The notes under the pieces: model-generated | The model's database searches: none | The model's input: only the letters and a program-made list of their open reading frames with translations | Told to the model about the DNA's origin: nothing | Source: Telopea speciosissima | Lineage: Eukaryota; Streptophyta; Magnoliopsida; Proteales; Proteaceae | Reading direction: 5' to 3' | NCBI RefSeq assembly: GCF_018873765.1 | Contig: NC_057923.1 | Span: 11,296,413 to 11,360,412, forward strand | Length of the DNA: 64,000 bases | Shown here: piece after piece, positions 32,010-44,103 of the stretch | How the letters are laid out: every line of letters starts with the position of its first letter | How positions within the stretch are numbered: position 1 is the stretch's first letter | Position numbers and translations under genes: made by a program

Positions 32010-34006
32010 TTAGTCAGCAGTAGCCCAAGTCATGTCATTCTCGAAGATCCAGTGACAGACCTCAATTCGTCCAGGCTCGGAACCCAAAGCCATGAAAGCC
32101 CCATGAGTTGGACTCCAAGCTGACGTGTCAATATGACAGATGGCAATCCCTTGATTGATCTTGACCTTACTCTTTGGGTCCAAAATATCCGCTTCGTATA
32201 CCCGAACCTTAGGCACAGAATGGCAGTAATACACCATGTAAGGGAACAAGCTCTGATGACACGACACCGACTTGGTGACTCTCCCACCGTTGATTCCTTT
32301 GACTTTCCCGATCATCACGTCTTTCGTTGACCCCTTCACCGTCTCTGTACTCCGAACCACCACGTTGTTGCCTAACACCGAAACGGCGAAGTCGATCATG
32401 TCCTCGACCGAACCCACGCACCTCTTGGTCTCGCCCTGGCTCGCCTTCCTCTCGCACTCCTCTAGCGTGTTCTGCAAGATCTTCGCCATGCTCGAGTTCT
32501 CCGTTGCATGGAAGATCTGTTTCAGCTCTGCAATTTCGGAAGTAGAGAACGGTAATTTCGATGCTATGGAACGTGGTAGGAACGATCTTCTGGGCATCTT
32601 GTCTCTGATGTCGGGCATCGGCATTACAGTTCCCTGCTTCAGCATCGACTCTCTGAAGAATTTCCCAGGCTCCACCCAACTGTTCGATGCAGTTCTTACT
32701 TTACTTTCAGTAGATTGTGGGCTTGGGTTCTTGTAACTGGTGAAGCTGATACCCTTTTTGCTATAATCCTTGAAGGTGTTGTTCTCGCCGTAAATCTTGA
32801 ACCCAACTGTGTGACCAATCGATCCCTTCCCATAGCCCTTGAACCTGTCGGAGCCTTCGTTGAAAGAGTTTCCATAATTGGTGAAACCCACCTTGCCAGA
32901 GTTCGAGCCCTTGGCGTAGGATTGAAACGAATCGTCTCCCACATTCGATTGGTCTCTGTAACTGGAGAAACTATCCGTCGCAGCGTTCCCACCTTCGCCG
33001 TAGTTTCTGAAATTGTTATTTGGGTTGTTGCCGTTGGTTGCGTACGACGTGAACGAGTCGTTTGCGCCATTGCCGGAGTCACCGTAAGAAGCGAAGTTCG
33101 ACTCAATAACATTGGATTCCTTGCCGTAACTGGAGAAATCGGTTGGTACACCATTACCCTTCTTGCCATAGTTGACGAACGTCTCGCTTCCTGAGTTGGT
33201 CTCTTCAGTGTAAGAAGAGAAAGTCTGTTTCCGCCCAACGGCCTCCGTCTCATAAGTAGTGAACCGAAGGTTTGGAACATTAACCAATTTGTTGTAATTC
33301 TTAAACTCGCCGGAGCCGGAGGTGGCGCCGGACCCGTAGGTGCTGAAGCTCTGATCAACTACATTGTCGTTGGGAGCGTAATTCGCGAATTTGTCGTCGT
33401 GACCATTGGAGTCTCGGCTGTAGCGCTTGAAGGAATTGACTGCTAAATTGACGTTGTCAGAGTAATTTTTGAACGAATCGGAGCCACCGAGTAGAGAGTT
33501 TCCGTAGTTGGTGAAGTTCTTATCCATATACAAAGCGAAGTTAACAGAAGAGTCATGCTTCTCCAAACTCGCCGCCAAGTCAGGAAAACAGAACAGATTG
33601 GCTGAGGAACAGAAGGATTGGAGACGAGAGGAGAGAGCATTGTTCTCGGTGGCTAGTTTAGTGAGGAAGGAGGAATCAATGGCGTTCAAAGGGGAAGCCT
33701 TGGAAAGAAGGAAAGAAGGTTTTGGTAGGTTATTGGTGATGTGTTTGTTCCAGTAACGGATCAGAGATGCTTTTGCAGTGAATGGGTTTTGTCCCACCGA
33801 CGAACTGGTGGAACTCTGTTCGGTTCCGGCGAAACAAACCTGCATTGAAGAAAGTGAAAGGTGAGTAACAAAGCAAACAAATTTAAAAACAGAAAATAGG
33901 AATTAGTAATGATTCCATGATGGGTTTATTTACTTACATTAAAGGATGAGAGAAAGAAGATGAAGAAGAACAGAGGAAGACAGAGAAGCGTGGGTGGTTT
34001 CTGCAT
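32010..34006 (-). CDS. BURP-domain protein, polygalacturonase non-catalytic subunit (PG1beta-like), 632 aa
   Basis: A secreted cell-wall protein family; the tomato member binds polygalacturonase and affects pectin breakdown. Exon 1 (34006-33938, 23 codons) encodes a hydrophobic signal peptide rich in Leu/Phe. A 98-bp GT-AG intron follows in phase 0, then exon 2 (33839-32010). Residues about 130-395 carry some 20 FxxY repeats at about 14-residue spacing (FTNY, FKNY, FKRY, FANY and so on), the PG1beta hallmark. The BURP domain spans about 417-632 with the exact spacing CH-x10-CH-x27-CH-x25-CH (Cys 550, 562, 591, 618). The length matches the family (about 620-640 aa). An in-frame ATG exists at 33845, but it lies in the intron acceptor (ATGCAG) and would remove the signal peptide. 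The gene stands alone. Confidence 0.96.
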
Positions 34007-34127
34007 TGCTTCCTACTCTGCTTTTCTCAATTTCTTGATTTCTGTGGGTTTGATTCACAGAGACGGAAAGAGAGAGAGGGAGAACGAAGAAGTAGAGAAT
34101 GTTGGTAGGTCAATTGGCGTTGGGAGT

Positions 34128-34137
34128 TATAAATAGG
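34128..34137 (-). promoter_or_regulatory. TATA box of the BURP gene
   Basis: Minus-strand CTATTTATAA, about 122 nt upstream of the start codon, in a purine/pyrimidine-biased leader (GAGAGAGGGAGAACG on +). Confidence 0.65.
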
Positions 34138-34623
34138 ACCTGTAAAGACTAAAGACAAATGAGGCCGCAGAGCAGAGCAATCTGTTTTCTCTTTTTCTTG
34201 TTTGTTTTTTTTTATCCATTAAAATTTTTCTTGGTGGGAACTAATTAAAAATGTGTTTTTATTCTGTCATCTCTCGCTCTTATCAGTAAATGGTGAAGAG
34301 CTTAATTACCCAATTGGAGAGTTAAGGTTGCCATTAACAGAAAATAAAATCTTCTACTTTCTCAAAACTTTAAATTGTGAGAGGGAGAGTGGAGACTGGA
34401 GACTGAACTGTTCTGCTCTGCCCTGCTCTCTCACTTCTCTGTAAGTGGCAAGTAGACAAGCCGCGTGGATAGACGCGTGTCTTTCAGTTATAGGTTATTT
34501 CCACGCGCTTAGCCGCTAATGCTCTGTTTTATGTTTTGATTTTTTCAATTTTTACTATCATCTCCACCCCAAATCAAAAAAAAAACCGTTTGAAATCTTG
34601 GAATCAGACACGAGATTATCTTT

Positions 34624-34912
34624 CATTGATTATGATTTGATTTGGATCATCAATCATAATCAACCTGAATCCTACAAATTGGAATTGGGAAGAAGTAAAA
34701 AATCCTCCAAATCTCTAAATTTTGTTATATTTAATTTTATTCAAAACATTTGTATGTCTTGCTATTGAAGATATGTTTCAATGATTTTCTCTTATTTATT
34801 TTATGGACTTAAAAAAAAAAAGGTGAAAATGACAAGAGAAAATGAGAATTTATGAGCAACTCAAAAGAGGGCTGCAAGAATCAATCAGAATCATGATCGG
34901 AAACGGTTGATT
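34624..34912 (+). repeat. Direct repeat, copy 1 (paired with 35490-35757)
   Basis: Both copies run from GATTTGATTTGGATCAT through GGGAAGAAGTAAA, ATGTTTCAATGATTTTCTC and TCAAAAGAGGGCT to CAAGAATCAA. They differ by small indels. The origin is unknown. Confidence 0.8.
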
Positions 34913-35489
34913 CATGTTTTCGTCAAAATCGAAACTATCACACAGGGTGGAGAGAGACCTGGACACCAAAAAGACTAAACAACTGAGTAGTAAAGGAGGT
35001 TGGAGCAGACTCCGAAGAGGATTCTCTGATGCTTAAGTCAGTATTCTGAACAACAGTAATATGAGTTCGGAATTGAATGAACAGTTAAGATGAGCAAATG
35101 AGAATAGTTGATAGTTAATGAAATAATTGAATCATTTTACCTCATACATGGTCCTCCTATATATAAGATGGACAATTGCGCCAAAGGAGGAAGGCCCTAC
35201 CCTTTATGGCAATGAGAAAACCGAGGCACGAGGTATCATGATGGCAATTGTACTCTATCGGTTCTGAGTAGCTATACTCCACTTGCTCTAAATTGACCAC
35301 GTATCGACCACCCATAGGTAGATTAAATTTATGCATATCAATTCCGATTTAAATCATACTTTTTAAAGCATTAACACACAATCTGGTATTTTGAAATAAT
35401 GACTATTACACTTGATATCCTTGGTACAATTTCAACTTAAAATAAATAGAGAAACTAGCTAAAATTACAAAAGATACAGGATTATGTTT
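34913..35489. other. Non-coding DNA between direct repeats
   Basis: No gene was recognised; a TATATATAAG motif occurs at about 35158-35167. Confidence 0.4.
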
Positions 35490-35757
35490 AATCGATTTTG
35501 ATTTGATTTGGATCATAAATCATGATCAGTCTGAACCCTATAATTTGGTATTGGGAAGAAGTAAAGATTCCCCCAAATCTCTATTTTTTTTAATTTTTTT
35601 TTGATAGTTTTTATTCAAAATATTTGTAGATCTTGCCATAAAAGGTATGTTTCAATGATTTTCTCTTATTTTATGAACTAAGAAAAAATGAGAATTTATG
35701 GGCAAATCAAAAGAGGGCTACAAGAATCAACTAGAATCGAGATCGAAACCAATTGAT
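35490..35757 (+). repeat. Direct repeat, copy 2
   Basis: Second copy of the 34624-34912 repeat, about 580 bp farther on in the same orientation, with poly-T insertions near 35587-35615. Confidence 0.8.
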
Positions 35758-36029
35758 TCCGATTTAAATAGCCCATTTCACCAGATTTAAATCAGAATTT
35801 TTAAACCGTTCACTTTCTATCTGGTATTTTGAAATAATGACTATTTTTTTTTTTTGGTTAAGGAAAAATAATGACTATTAACTGCTGGTGTTTGTACCTC
35901 TCAGGTTGGACCACAATTTAATGTCTAAACAGTATTGATAATAAACCATAAAACATGGGTCAGGCCGGGTCAGGGTAAAAGGACCATAAAATGTAAGGAG
36001 TTGAATTGTCAAAAAGACTCATTGTCACC

Positions 36030-36340
36030 ATGTCTATTGAAGTGTAACACGTTACTATTTATCACATGGCATTGCATGTGTTAATCCATGTGATAAAGGA
36101 CCCGACAAGTATCTCATTGGTACAATTTTAAATTAAAATAAATAGAGGAATTAGCTAAAACTACAAATGTCATTTTGTATTTTATATTCATCTTCATTTG
36201 GCGATATTTTGATAATTATACTATAACTTTGAATAGAGTTTGAGCAATTTTCTTTGCTTATTTTGGACTAAAATTTGGCCATTAAGATTTATTGTCTTTC
36301 TATTATATAGTGAAGCATTGTATTTCACTAGGCACAGTGA
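36030..36340. mobile_element. Foldback element, degenerate (family of 40365-40715)
   Basis: The left part (GTGTTAATCCATGTGATAAA, then CTCATTGGTACAATTTTAAA) and right part (AGTGAAGCATTGTATTTCAC) correspond to the arms of the better-preserved copy at 40365-40715. Confidence 0.5.
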
Positions 36341-39300
36341 CAACTAGAAGGACCCTAGATAGAAATTCCTTCAAAATTTAGTATTTTCAGTACATTTTCT
36401 TCTTGATTTTTGTTCAATGTAAATAGGTGCTTCTCATTTGACTCCACCTTCCCTAAAGTCTCAAGTTGCTAACATGTCGTTCTAGGACTTGCCCCCGGTG
36501 GTTTGCTACTCCCTTGGAAGAATTATGTTCGGAACTTGATCCGTGGTTCAAGTTTCCTCAACAACACCAAGTTCATATTTACTTCCTTTCCAGTGGGATT
36601 TGATGGGATGGCCATTAAATCAAGGCATTAATGAACCTGGGACATGAGAAGGGCTATCAGTGTGTCCTCAGATAAGTACGCCAGAAGGTTTGTTGATGTC
36701 TTCCACATTTTCCTTCCTCTCCTTTATTTCCCCACCCCATGTTTTGATGCATTCACAGTGTTCCACTCCACATGGTGGGTGGTTTATTTAAGTCCACAAT
36801 AGCCAACTTGCAGCATTGTAAGGGCATTAATTTTTTATTTTTTTTAGAGAAAATTTTCCTTCATCACATTAGAAGGGATCAACCACTATCTTAGGGTCCT
36901 AAAACCTCTTATTGGATGAAGTTGATAATAATCCCCCCCTGTTGCGGGGTACCGTCTTCCATCTATTTGAAAGCCACAGTCAGAGGGTTCTCTTTCACCA
37001 TGGTTTAAGGAAAATTTGATCTTTTTTTGGGGGGGGGGGTGTTTGAATGAAAAGAAAATTGTGAGAGCTCATTTCGATTTAGCCCAAGGTCAGACTTAAT
37101 ATACCATACAGAGAAGCTTTTTTGAGCAAAACGTTGTAAAAGAGTGCATTAATGAGGTGTGGTGGAATGGTTTCATACTTAGGAGGATAGTGAAGTTATT
37201 CCATGTGAAGAGGAAGTGGTAGTGTACCATCCCCCGATGATCCGGAGAATCCGTTGGTGTAGGGTATGCTACCACCTCTATGTCTATCCTTCTCCTCCTC
37301 ACATGATATGACCTCGTTGCATTTCAATGTACGGTACCACTTTGTGTGGATTCTAAACGGACACTTACTCCTCTTTTATCATGTGGGTCATTTTATTGAT
37401 AAAACTATTTCTTGCATTAAGATTGGCATAGCGTAAGAAATTCTTGGTAGTGTGGGGAATCCTCTCCCAAACATTTTAGGACTAAGTTTTCTTTAAATCA
37501 TTGTGAAGAGAAATCCCTTGACAATGACTTTTGGACGGGAGGGAGAGGATTTCACGCAACAGAGAGACGGTATTTATCGACTTTATCCAATAAGAGATGT
37601 TTAAGAACCCTAGGATGATGGCTGAACCAAACACTACGGATGTAGGAAAACTTTGTCCTACATTTTATACACTGGTCTGGTGGGGGGGGAAATCAAATAA
37701 AAATGATTTTGATGATGTTTGCTCACTGTCAAATGGTTGATCATAAATGGTTGGTAACATGAAGGGCTACTAAACTTGTTTAAAAGTTAAAATAGATGAT
37801 AGTTAGTGATGAGTGTTGACTACTGAGGTATTGCTCAAGCAGATAAACAGTAATTTTTGTCTTCACCAGCTTCAGTTTTCCCAATTTGGTTCCCTAAGCT
37901 TCTTCTGTTAGCTTCTGAAAACCCAATCCAGATCCAAATTAGGGTTCCTTCCTTTGCATATAAAACAAGTGATCATAACACACTTTCTAAATAAATCTAT
38001 AAAAACCAAAAAATGGGTAATGGCTTTTAAGTTCTTCCATAATCATTTTTAGCTTACATTATTCATTATTGAATTCAGTTTATTCTTTCTTTTTATGCTT
38101 TTTCTAACCAGTCCTTCTTCTTCTATAGAAAACTATAAAGAACTAGAATTATTATTTCAAATGTGGATCACCTTTCAAGGAAATTGCCAAAGAAGCTTTA
38201 AGGTCTTTTATTTGTATTTGTTACTATAAGTATTCTGACTTGGTGGGACAGAGAGAACAGAAAAGGTTAAGTTATTCCTCTCTGCTTTCTTATTAAACTA
38301 ATGTGATTGCATGGGGATCAAAAGGCAAAGGGGAGCAATTACGACCAAGCAGACAAAAGCATATATGGAACCCTTGAAATGATAAACACCTGCAGAGTAA
38401 GCATGTGATCTCTACTTCTATGAACATTTGACTAACTATGGCAAGGCTGCCTCAAGGAAGCCAATCTCTGAGCTACAAAGTTGTTTTTTTGGCCAAGTTT
38501 TGGTTTGGGTATTACATTATTTTAAGGGAGAGGGTTTCCTCTGCACCAATGAGGTTTTAGAAAATGATTTTATCAATGTCGGATCATATGATTAAAATCG
38601 GAGAGAATGTCAGTGTGGGTTTCACTATTTTTATTTTTTTTTATGTGAGAAAGGTATAAAAGAATTTGTACAGAGGTAGTATAGCACCCATTATTTAATA
38701 TTTAATCAATAAAAAAAATTAGAATTAATTTAAGAGTACCTTCGATATATGATAATTTGAGAAAAAAATGTCTTTGAATCTTCAGCAAGGAGCGATGATA
38801 TGATTCAGATTGGGGATACTACAAAGCCAAGGATAAACCTAAAATGACTGGAGAAGAGGTGAGGAAAAACAAGCACAACTTAAGATTAGTAACAAGTATT
38901 GCTTCCCCTCTCCCCCCTTTTTTGGAAAATGGGGGGGGGGGGGGGTTTGAATAGTGTGTACTATACCCATGGTTCAGATCAGATCGATCACGGTGGATAC
39001 CAATAATGGATATCATATTTTTGATGAAAAAATAGAATTTAATCCTGTATCGGACCAATATGATCGATTCATATTGGTATTGATGATCGATACCAATGTC
39101 AATACTATGAACTTTTTCGTATCCAAAACCCAACTCGCCTGTCTATCCGTTCGTGGCTGTTAGATCCCCTAACCTTCGATCTCGACCATCCATACCAGCT
39201 AGGCTTTTTGTTTAGACTACATCAATGGCTGTACCTAGCCAGGTCAAAAACTGTTGCATAAAACCACTTATTACTGTCTACTGCCAACTTTGTCTAAGTA

Positions 39301-39900
39301 TCCTTTCTCATAATAGGCTTCAAACTTTACTCAGTAGAAAATGGGCTCGACAGTGATAGAGCCCAGAGACAAAGGCCCCAAACAGACACTATTCCACTGT
39401 GGGCTGGTCCAGAAATGTCCCACCAGAGGTGATTTTCTTTTAATGGAACCCCACCAGAGATGTATTTAATTGGTAAATGCAAAAGGATTACTTTTCCAGG
39501 TTTTTTTTACCATACATAAATCTCATAAAAAGGTTTGGTTCATAATTCCCATCTTCACCATAACAATAGCAACAATGTCAGGCACATGGCAAAATGTCCA
39601 TTTCTGCTATACAGTTATATACAGTAATACACTCAGCATGCTTTCACTTTCACTTTCTCCAGCCGCACTTGAGCATTCTCAAAGTTTTCTTTCTCCAGAA
39701 CCATTATTGAATGCAGAAGAAGCTTTATCTTTATCTATTTTCAAGTTTCAATCCCTTAAAAACTTTCCTTGAATTTACATTTGTCTACACTAATTCATGG
39801 CTTGTTGGTTAGGTGGAGAGGAGCTCTAAAGACATGAACAAACCACTACAACTCTGTAGAAAACAAGAATCTAAAATGTTGTAGAAAATAATGAAAATCA
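36341..39900. other. Gene-free intergenic DNA
   Basis: No coding exon was recognised on either strand. G tracts occur at about 37029-37040 and 38931-38945 (15 G), and a GATCGATACC-type repeat at about 38965-39110. Confidence 0.45.
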
Positions 39901-39930
39901 TAAACAAATAATCACACAATCAAATACTAG

Positions 39931-40080
39931 AATTTACGTGGTTCGACAAGATTGTCTACGTCTACAATCAAATGAGATCTAAATTACTATCAATAGAGAA
40001 TAGGGTTACAATTTCTTAACTTCACATCTTTCTCAGATTGCTTACAAAGAAAGAGGAAGAAAACTCACAATAATATATAG
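39931..40080. repeat. TTTACGTGGTTC-motif repeat fragment
   Basis: AATTTACGTGGTTCGAC followed by an A-rich segment. A second, related fragment starts at 44861 (GATTTACGTGGTTCACCCCC). This motif is common in LTRs and small LTR elements of flowering plants; I could not find boundaries. Confidence 0.4.
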
Positions 40081-40364
40081 CAAATTAAAACTCTATACAA
40101 ATAATTCACCGAAATACCCATATAACCCTAACAAAATACAAGATATCAAAACCCCAACGGGCTTTAGAGAGAGCTTCTAAAGTATATGAAGGCACCAAAG
40201 ACCTGAACAAACCACTAAAACTCACCATCTTTAGCAATTAAAGATGAAGGAGAACCATAAATGTTTGTACAAGATCATGTGGTATCTTCTCAATTGTGAT
40301 ACAGATAGGAATCTCTAGTCCTTTATGTACCAAACTGTCCATCCTTATATGGGTCCTTTTGTGC

Positions 40365-40715
40365 ATCACTATGCCAAGTGAAGTATAATGCTTCATTATT
40401 TGTCAATTGACAATACATGGGTTAGTCCATGTGATAGAAGACCCCACATACATCTCAATGGCCAAATTTTAGTCCAAAGTAGCAAGGAAAGTTGTTCAGA
40501 CTTTGATTCAAAGTTTTAGTAAAATTACCAAAACGTCATCAAATAGTGATAAATATAAAATATAAATGGCATCTTTTGTAATTTTAGCTACTTCCTCTAC
40601 TCATTAATTTTAAGCTGAAATTGTACCATTGAGATGCTTGTTCGGTCCTCTATCACCTGGACTAGCCCATGACTGCCATGTAGCAAATAATGAAGCGTTA
40701 TACTTAACTAGGCAT
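40365..40715. mobile_element. Foldback MITE, about 350 bp
   Basis: GTATAATGCTTCATTATTTG (near 40382) faces CAAATAATGAAGCGTTATAC (near 40684), and CATACATCTCAATGG (near 40449) faces CCATTGAGATGC (near 40627). The loop is AT-rich. Confidence 0.75.
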
Positions 40716-42256
40716 AATTTCAGGGAAGAAAACCCAATATAGAATTATGGAAAAAGTATGTTGAGTCACTAGGGTTTCTTACACCCTTTCACAGAGAAAT
40801 CTTGATTTTTTTTTTTTTTATTATCTCTTTCCTGAAAAAAATGATCTAATTAATTCTCTATGAGAGGGTGTAGGATACCCTAGTGGCTCAATGAAGTCTT
40901 GCCTCAAAATTAGATACTATTTTGCTGAGGCCATGAAAAAGAGGTGGTTGGATTCTTGAATTCTAAACAATGACACCATCTTGTGTCTCCTTCTTCATAC
41001 ATGATACATATCTCCTACTAGTACAGTGGCTTCAATTGATTCTTCATGAAAACATTGATTGATATTTATCTCTGGTGGTCCTAAGTTCTAATTCTTTGCA
41101 TCCACTAAGAAAAATAAAGAAATGGGCCACTCTAGGGTTGTTTGCTCTATCATTAAGGGAAGGAATATATATAAAAGAGGTAGGTTAGTAATTACTTTTG
41201 TACTCAATTCTGGTTAGGAATTACAATAGGGTATGGGAATCCAAGTGCCTTACATAGATAAAGCCCAAATTTATCTTCATAACAAGGAGAAAGAATTGGT
41301 TACACAATTCATTATATATAATTGAAGGGTTTGGGGTTCCTTTTTCCTTGAAAATCTTCATGAGAGTGACTGTCAATCCCTAGTGATTTGATCTTTCAAA
41401 CATAAACAGTTGAAAACCTAGGAGGCAATTGGTCCCCTATGCTTTTAATCCTATATTTATGTCCCAAGGATCATTACCCCATCAACTAAAGGGACAGATA
41501 AGAAAGAGTAGAAAGTTATGAAATGTGTATTAAAATTCCTGTTTTTTTCAAACAAATAGAAGTAGTGGGTTTTTTAATCTGAAAATTTTTCTATATGAAT
41601 TGAAGTATGAAGAATCATATAAGGGAGAACGGTTTGGGTCCACACATGCCATGATTGATTCAAAGATTTGATAGATGCAATAAGAAGAGGAAATGGTAAA
41701 GCCACTCAAAGAGAAACTCACTCATGCAAGCCCACTTGAATGAGCAAACACTCCACATAGAGAAAAGTGAACTACTCTGCAAAAGTTCAATAATTTGAAG
41801 TTCTTCAATAATGAAAGCTAAGGGTATTGTAACCTAAGCCAGCCCTTTAATTGGCTTAAGACTCACTACCAAATGTTCATATTCCATAAGGCTGCAAGCA
41901 GTTTGTCGGGTAGCTATGGATTGGTAATGTATATATCTCAAAATCCCACAAAGATTTTTACCAAGTTAAAAAAATTTGGTCAGTGATTTTGAAATCAGAA
42001 GTACATGTCCATGTGCCACAAAGATATGGTCACCGACAATAAGAGACATCTCTTCTTACCTAGCCTATCCATATATGAAGTTGGAGTGAGAGTGAAGTGT
42101 GTGTTTGTTTTTGTGGCCAAGGGTGGAGTAGTGTACATGCATGAACCTTGAGCCATCTTTCACTATTTGAGCTCAACAACAAAGCTCAGAAATAAGGACG
42201 TACTCATAATGAAGGTGGATGATTCCTGGCCTAAGGAATGAGCTATGGACTAGTTT
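40716..42256. other. Gene-free intergenic DNA
   Basis: AT-rich; no domain, no RNA gene and no repeat boundary seen. Confidence 0.4.
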
Positions 42257-42800
42257 TAATTACGGGTGCAAGTTTGGCCCAATCCGCCCGAACCCGCCCT
42301 GGCCTGCCTTGAGTCTGAACAGGGCTTAGGCTGAGATATTTGGCCCTGAGAGCAGGTCAGGGTTGGAAATTTCTGGCCTTGAGTCAGGATCAGGTCGGAC
42401 CAAGGTTGAAGTCTCAGTCTAAGTTTGACCTGGCCCAACCCTACCATGTTTTAAGTTATACTATAAAATATATATATTATAAACTAAACGTCACCCATAT
42501 TTTGTTACATGATATATTATATATGAAGATAGTATGTGATAAAATACATTTTATTATAATGTTATTTTACGTAGAATTGATAATTTTTCCCCGGCCCATT
42601 CCAACCCATGCATTTCTTTTCTCCTCCCCCTGATCCGGGCCAATTAGGGTCAGCCCGGTCCAACCCTAAGGGCAGGTCAGGGTTGGATTTTTCAGGCTCT
42701 GAGTCAGGGTCAGATCGGGCCTGGGCCAAGCTAAAAGAACTCAGGGTTGGACTAGGGTTTTATAAAACTCGGTCCAACCCGACCCTATTGCAGTCGTAAT
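42257..42800. mobile_element. Probable hAT-like element with GGGTGCAAG ends
   Basis: Left AATTACGGGTGCAAGTTTGG and right CTATTGCAGTCGTAATT are inverted relatives, with GGCCCAACCC-type motifs at both ends as in 25645-26316. No clean duplication could be read. Confidence 0.5.
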
Positions 42801-43972
42801 TTTCATCTCTTCAACTAGTTTAGTAATGAACATAAAGACACTATTGTTCCGGTGGAGAAGAGAACCTATGATTTGATTATCTTTTTGAGTTATTTCCAAA
42901 TGAACAATTAATTTCAAATGTAACAGGTGGCAACTCTTATTATCTCGAGGAGGTTAAGAATCTCTTTTCAGTTTCTTATTGTATCTTCAGTGATAGTGGC
43001 AATCCCTTTCAGATGTGCTGTCCTACATAGATCAATGGTTGACTTGTCAACTCCACCCTATCACTCAAACACCTACCCCATGTATGTATGTGTGTGTGAG
43101 AGAGAGAGAGATATCAAAGCTTTAATTTTGCCTTGCATTGCCTCTACGATTTCACTTTAAAGAACCTAACCCTTACACTAGTGACATTTCATTTTCTAGA
43201 TATGATCATAGTTGGAAACCCATGTTTTAACTTGAACAAATCAATGGAGTTGAATCAAGATTTTTGAAAATCTCGTTAAGATTCATGTAGATTCAACCAG
43301 GGTAAAAAATAATCAGACTCGGTCATGAATTGTCAAAGTCAAATAAAATTTGGTCTTTTTATTCGAATCATTATAAACTCGTAGAGTCTAGTCATTCTTT
43401 ATTTTAAAATACAATTACATCGATTCAATTATTTGTGTAAATGAGTTGACTCTTGAGTAAATAAATCAATAAATATAGAAATAAAAATGTAAATTGTAAA
43501 ACAAAAAATTAAATAAATAACTTGCAAAGGGCATGTAAATTTGTTTATGAACGATGTGTTTGTTGTTTACCCAAAAAAAAAAAAAAAGTGTTTGCTTTGA
43601 ATAGGTATAAATATGACAATTGGTAAGTTTTCTAACTTGCAAGAAGAAAGTTATGTTATATCATCCATAAAATGAGTCATTTAATCACATGCGCTTGTAA
43701 TCATGTTTTGTTATATGATGTGAAAAAATGAATCATTTAATCACATGTGTTTGTATTATTGAACATGTTTGCAATGGTATAAGTTTGAAATTAAAGGATA
43801 TGTGGTTCCTTAATTTTTTTGTATTTTTTTGATTTTTATTAAAATAAAATTAAAAAAAAAAAAAAAAAAGGTGACTCGCCATAACTAGGTTTGATCAAGT
43901 CATCAAGTTTTTTGAAAAGCGAATCAAATCAAAAAAACTGGTTTTCCAACTATATTTATGATATTTAATTGA
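42801..43972. other. Gene-free intergenic DNA
   Basis: AT-rich with A tracts (43573-43587, 43852-43869) and a short (GA)n at 43098-43110. A near-repeat of TGAATCATTTAATCACATG occurs at about 43674-43692 and 43730-43748. Confidence 0.4.
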
Positions 43973-44103
43973 AAGAACTCTGTACGGGAGTGTGACCTAC
44001 TCTTATCTCTTTCCTCCCCATATGAAAAGACACTTCTAGGCTCTATCCCCTTGTCAAGGAGTGCTAGCGTAGACCATACACCCAAGCAGAAAATTATTTC
44101 CTT
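43973..44103. mobile_element. Foldback MITE (GGAGTGTGGCC family), degenerate
   Basis: CTCTGTACGGGAGTGTGACC at the left and GCGTAGACCATACACCC at the right match arms of 17128-17522. Confidence 0.55.

Noticed and set aside
32272..32736. 154-codon plus-strand frame and other overlapping frames under the BURP gene
   Set aside because: Antisense and frame shadows of the BURP exon, which has full family signatures.
38931..38945. G15 tract and other long G runs (37029, 58843, 59518)
   Set aside because: Simple homopolymers whose exact length may be a sequencing artefact; no linked feature.
41600..42200. Possible microRNA precursor
   Set aside because: I looked for conserved plant microRNA sequences (miR156, 159, 164, 166, 172, 319, 390, 396) by eye and saw none here or elsewhere in the window.
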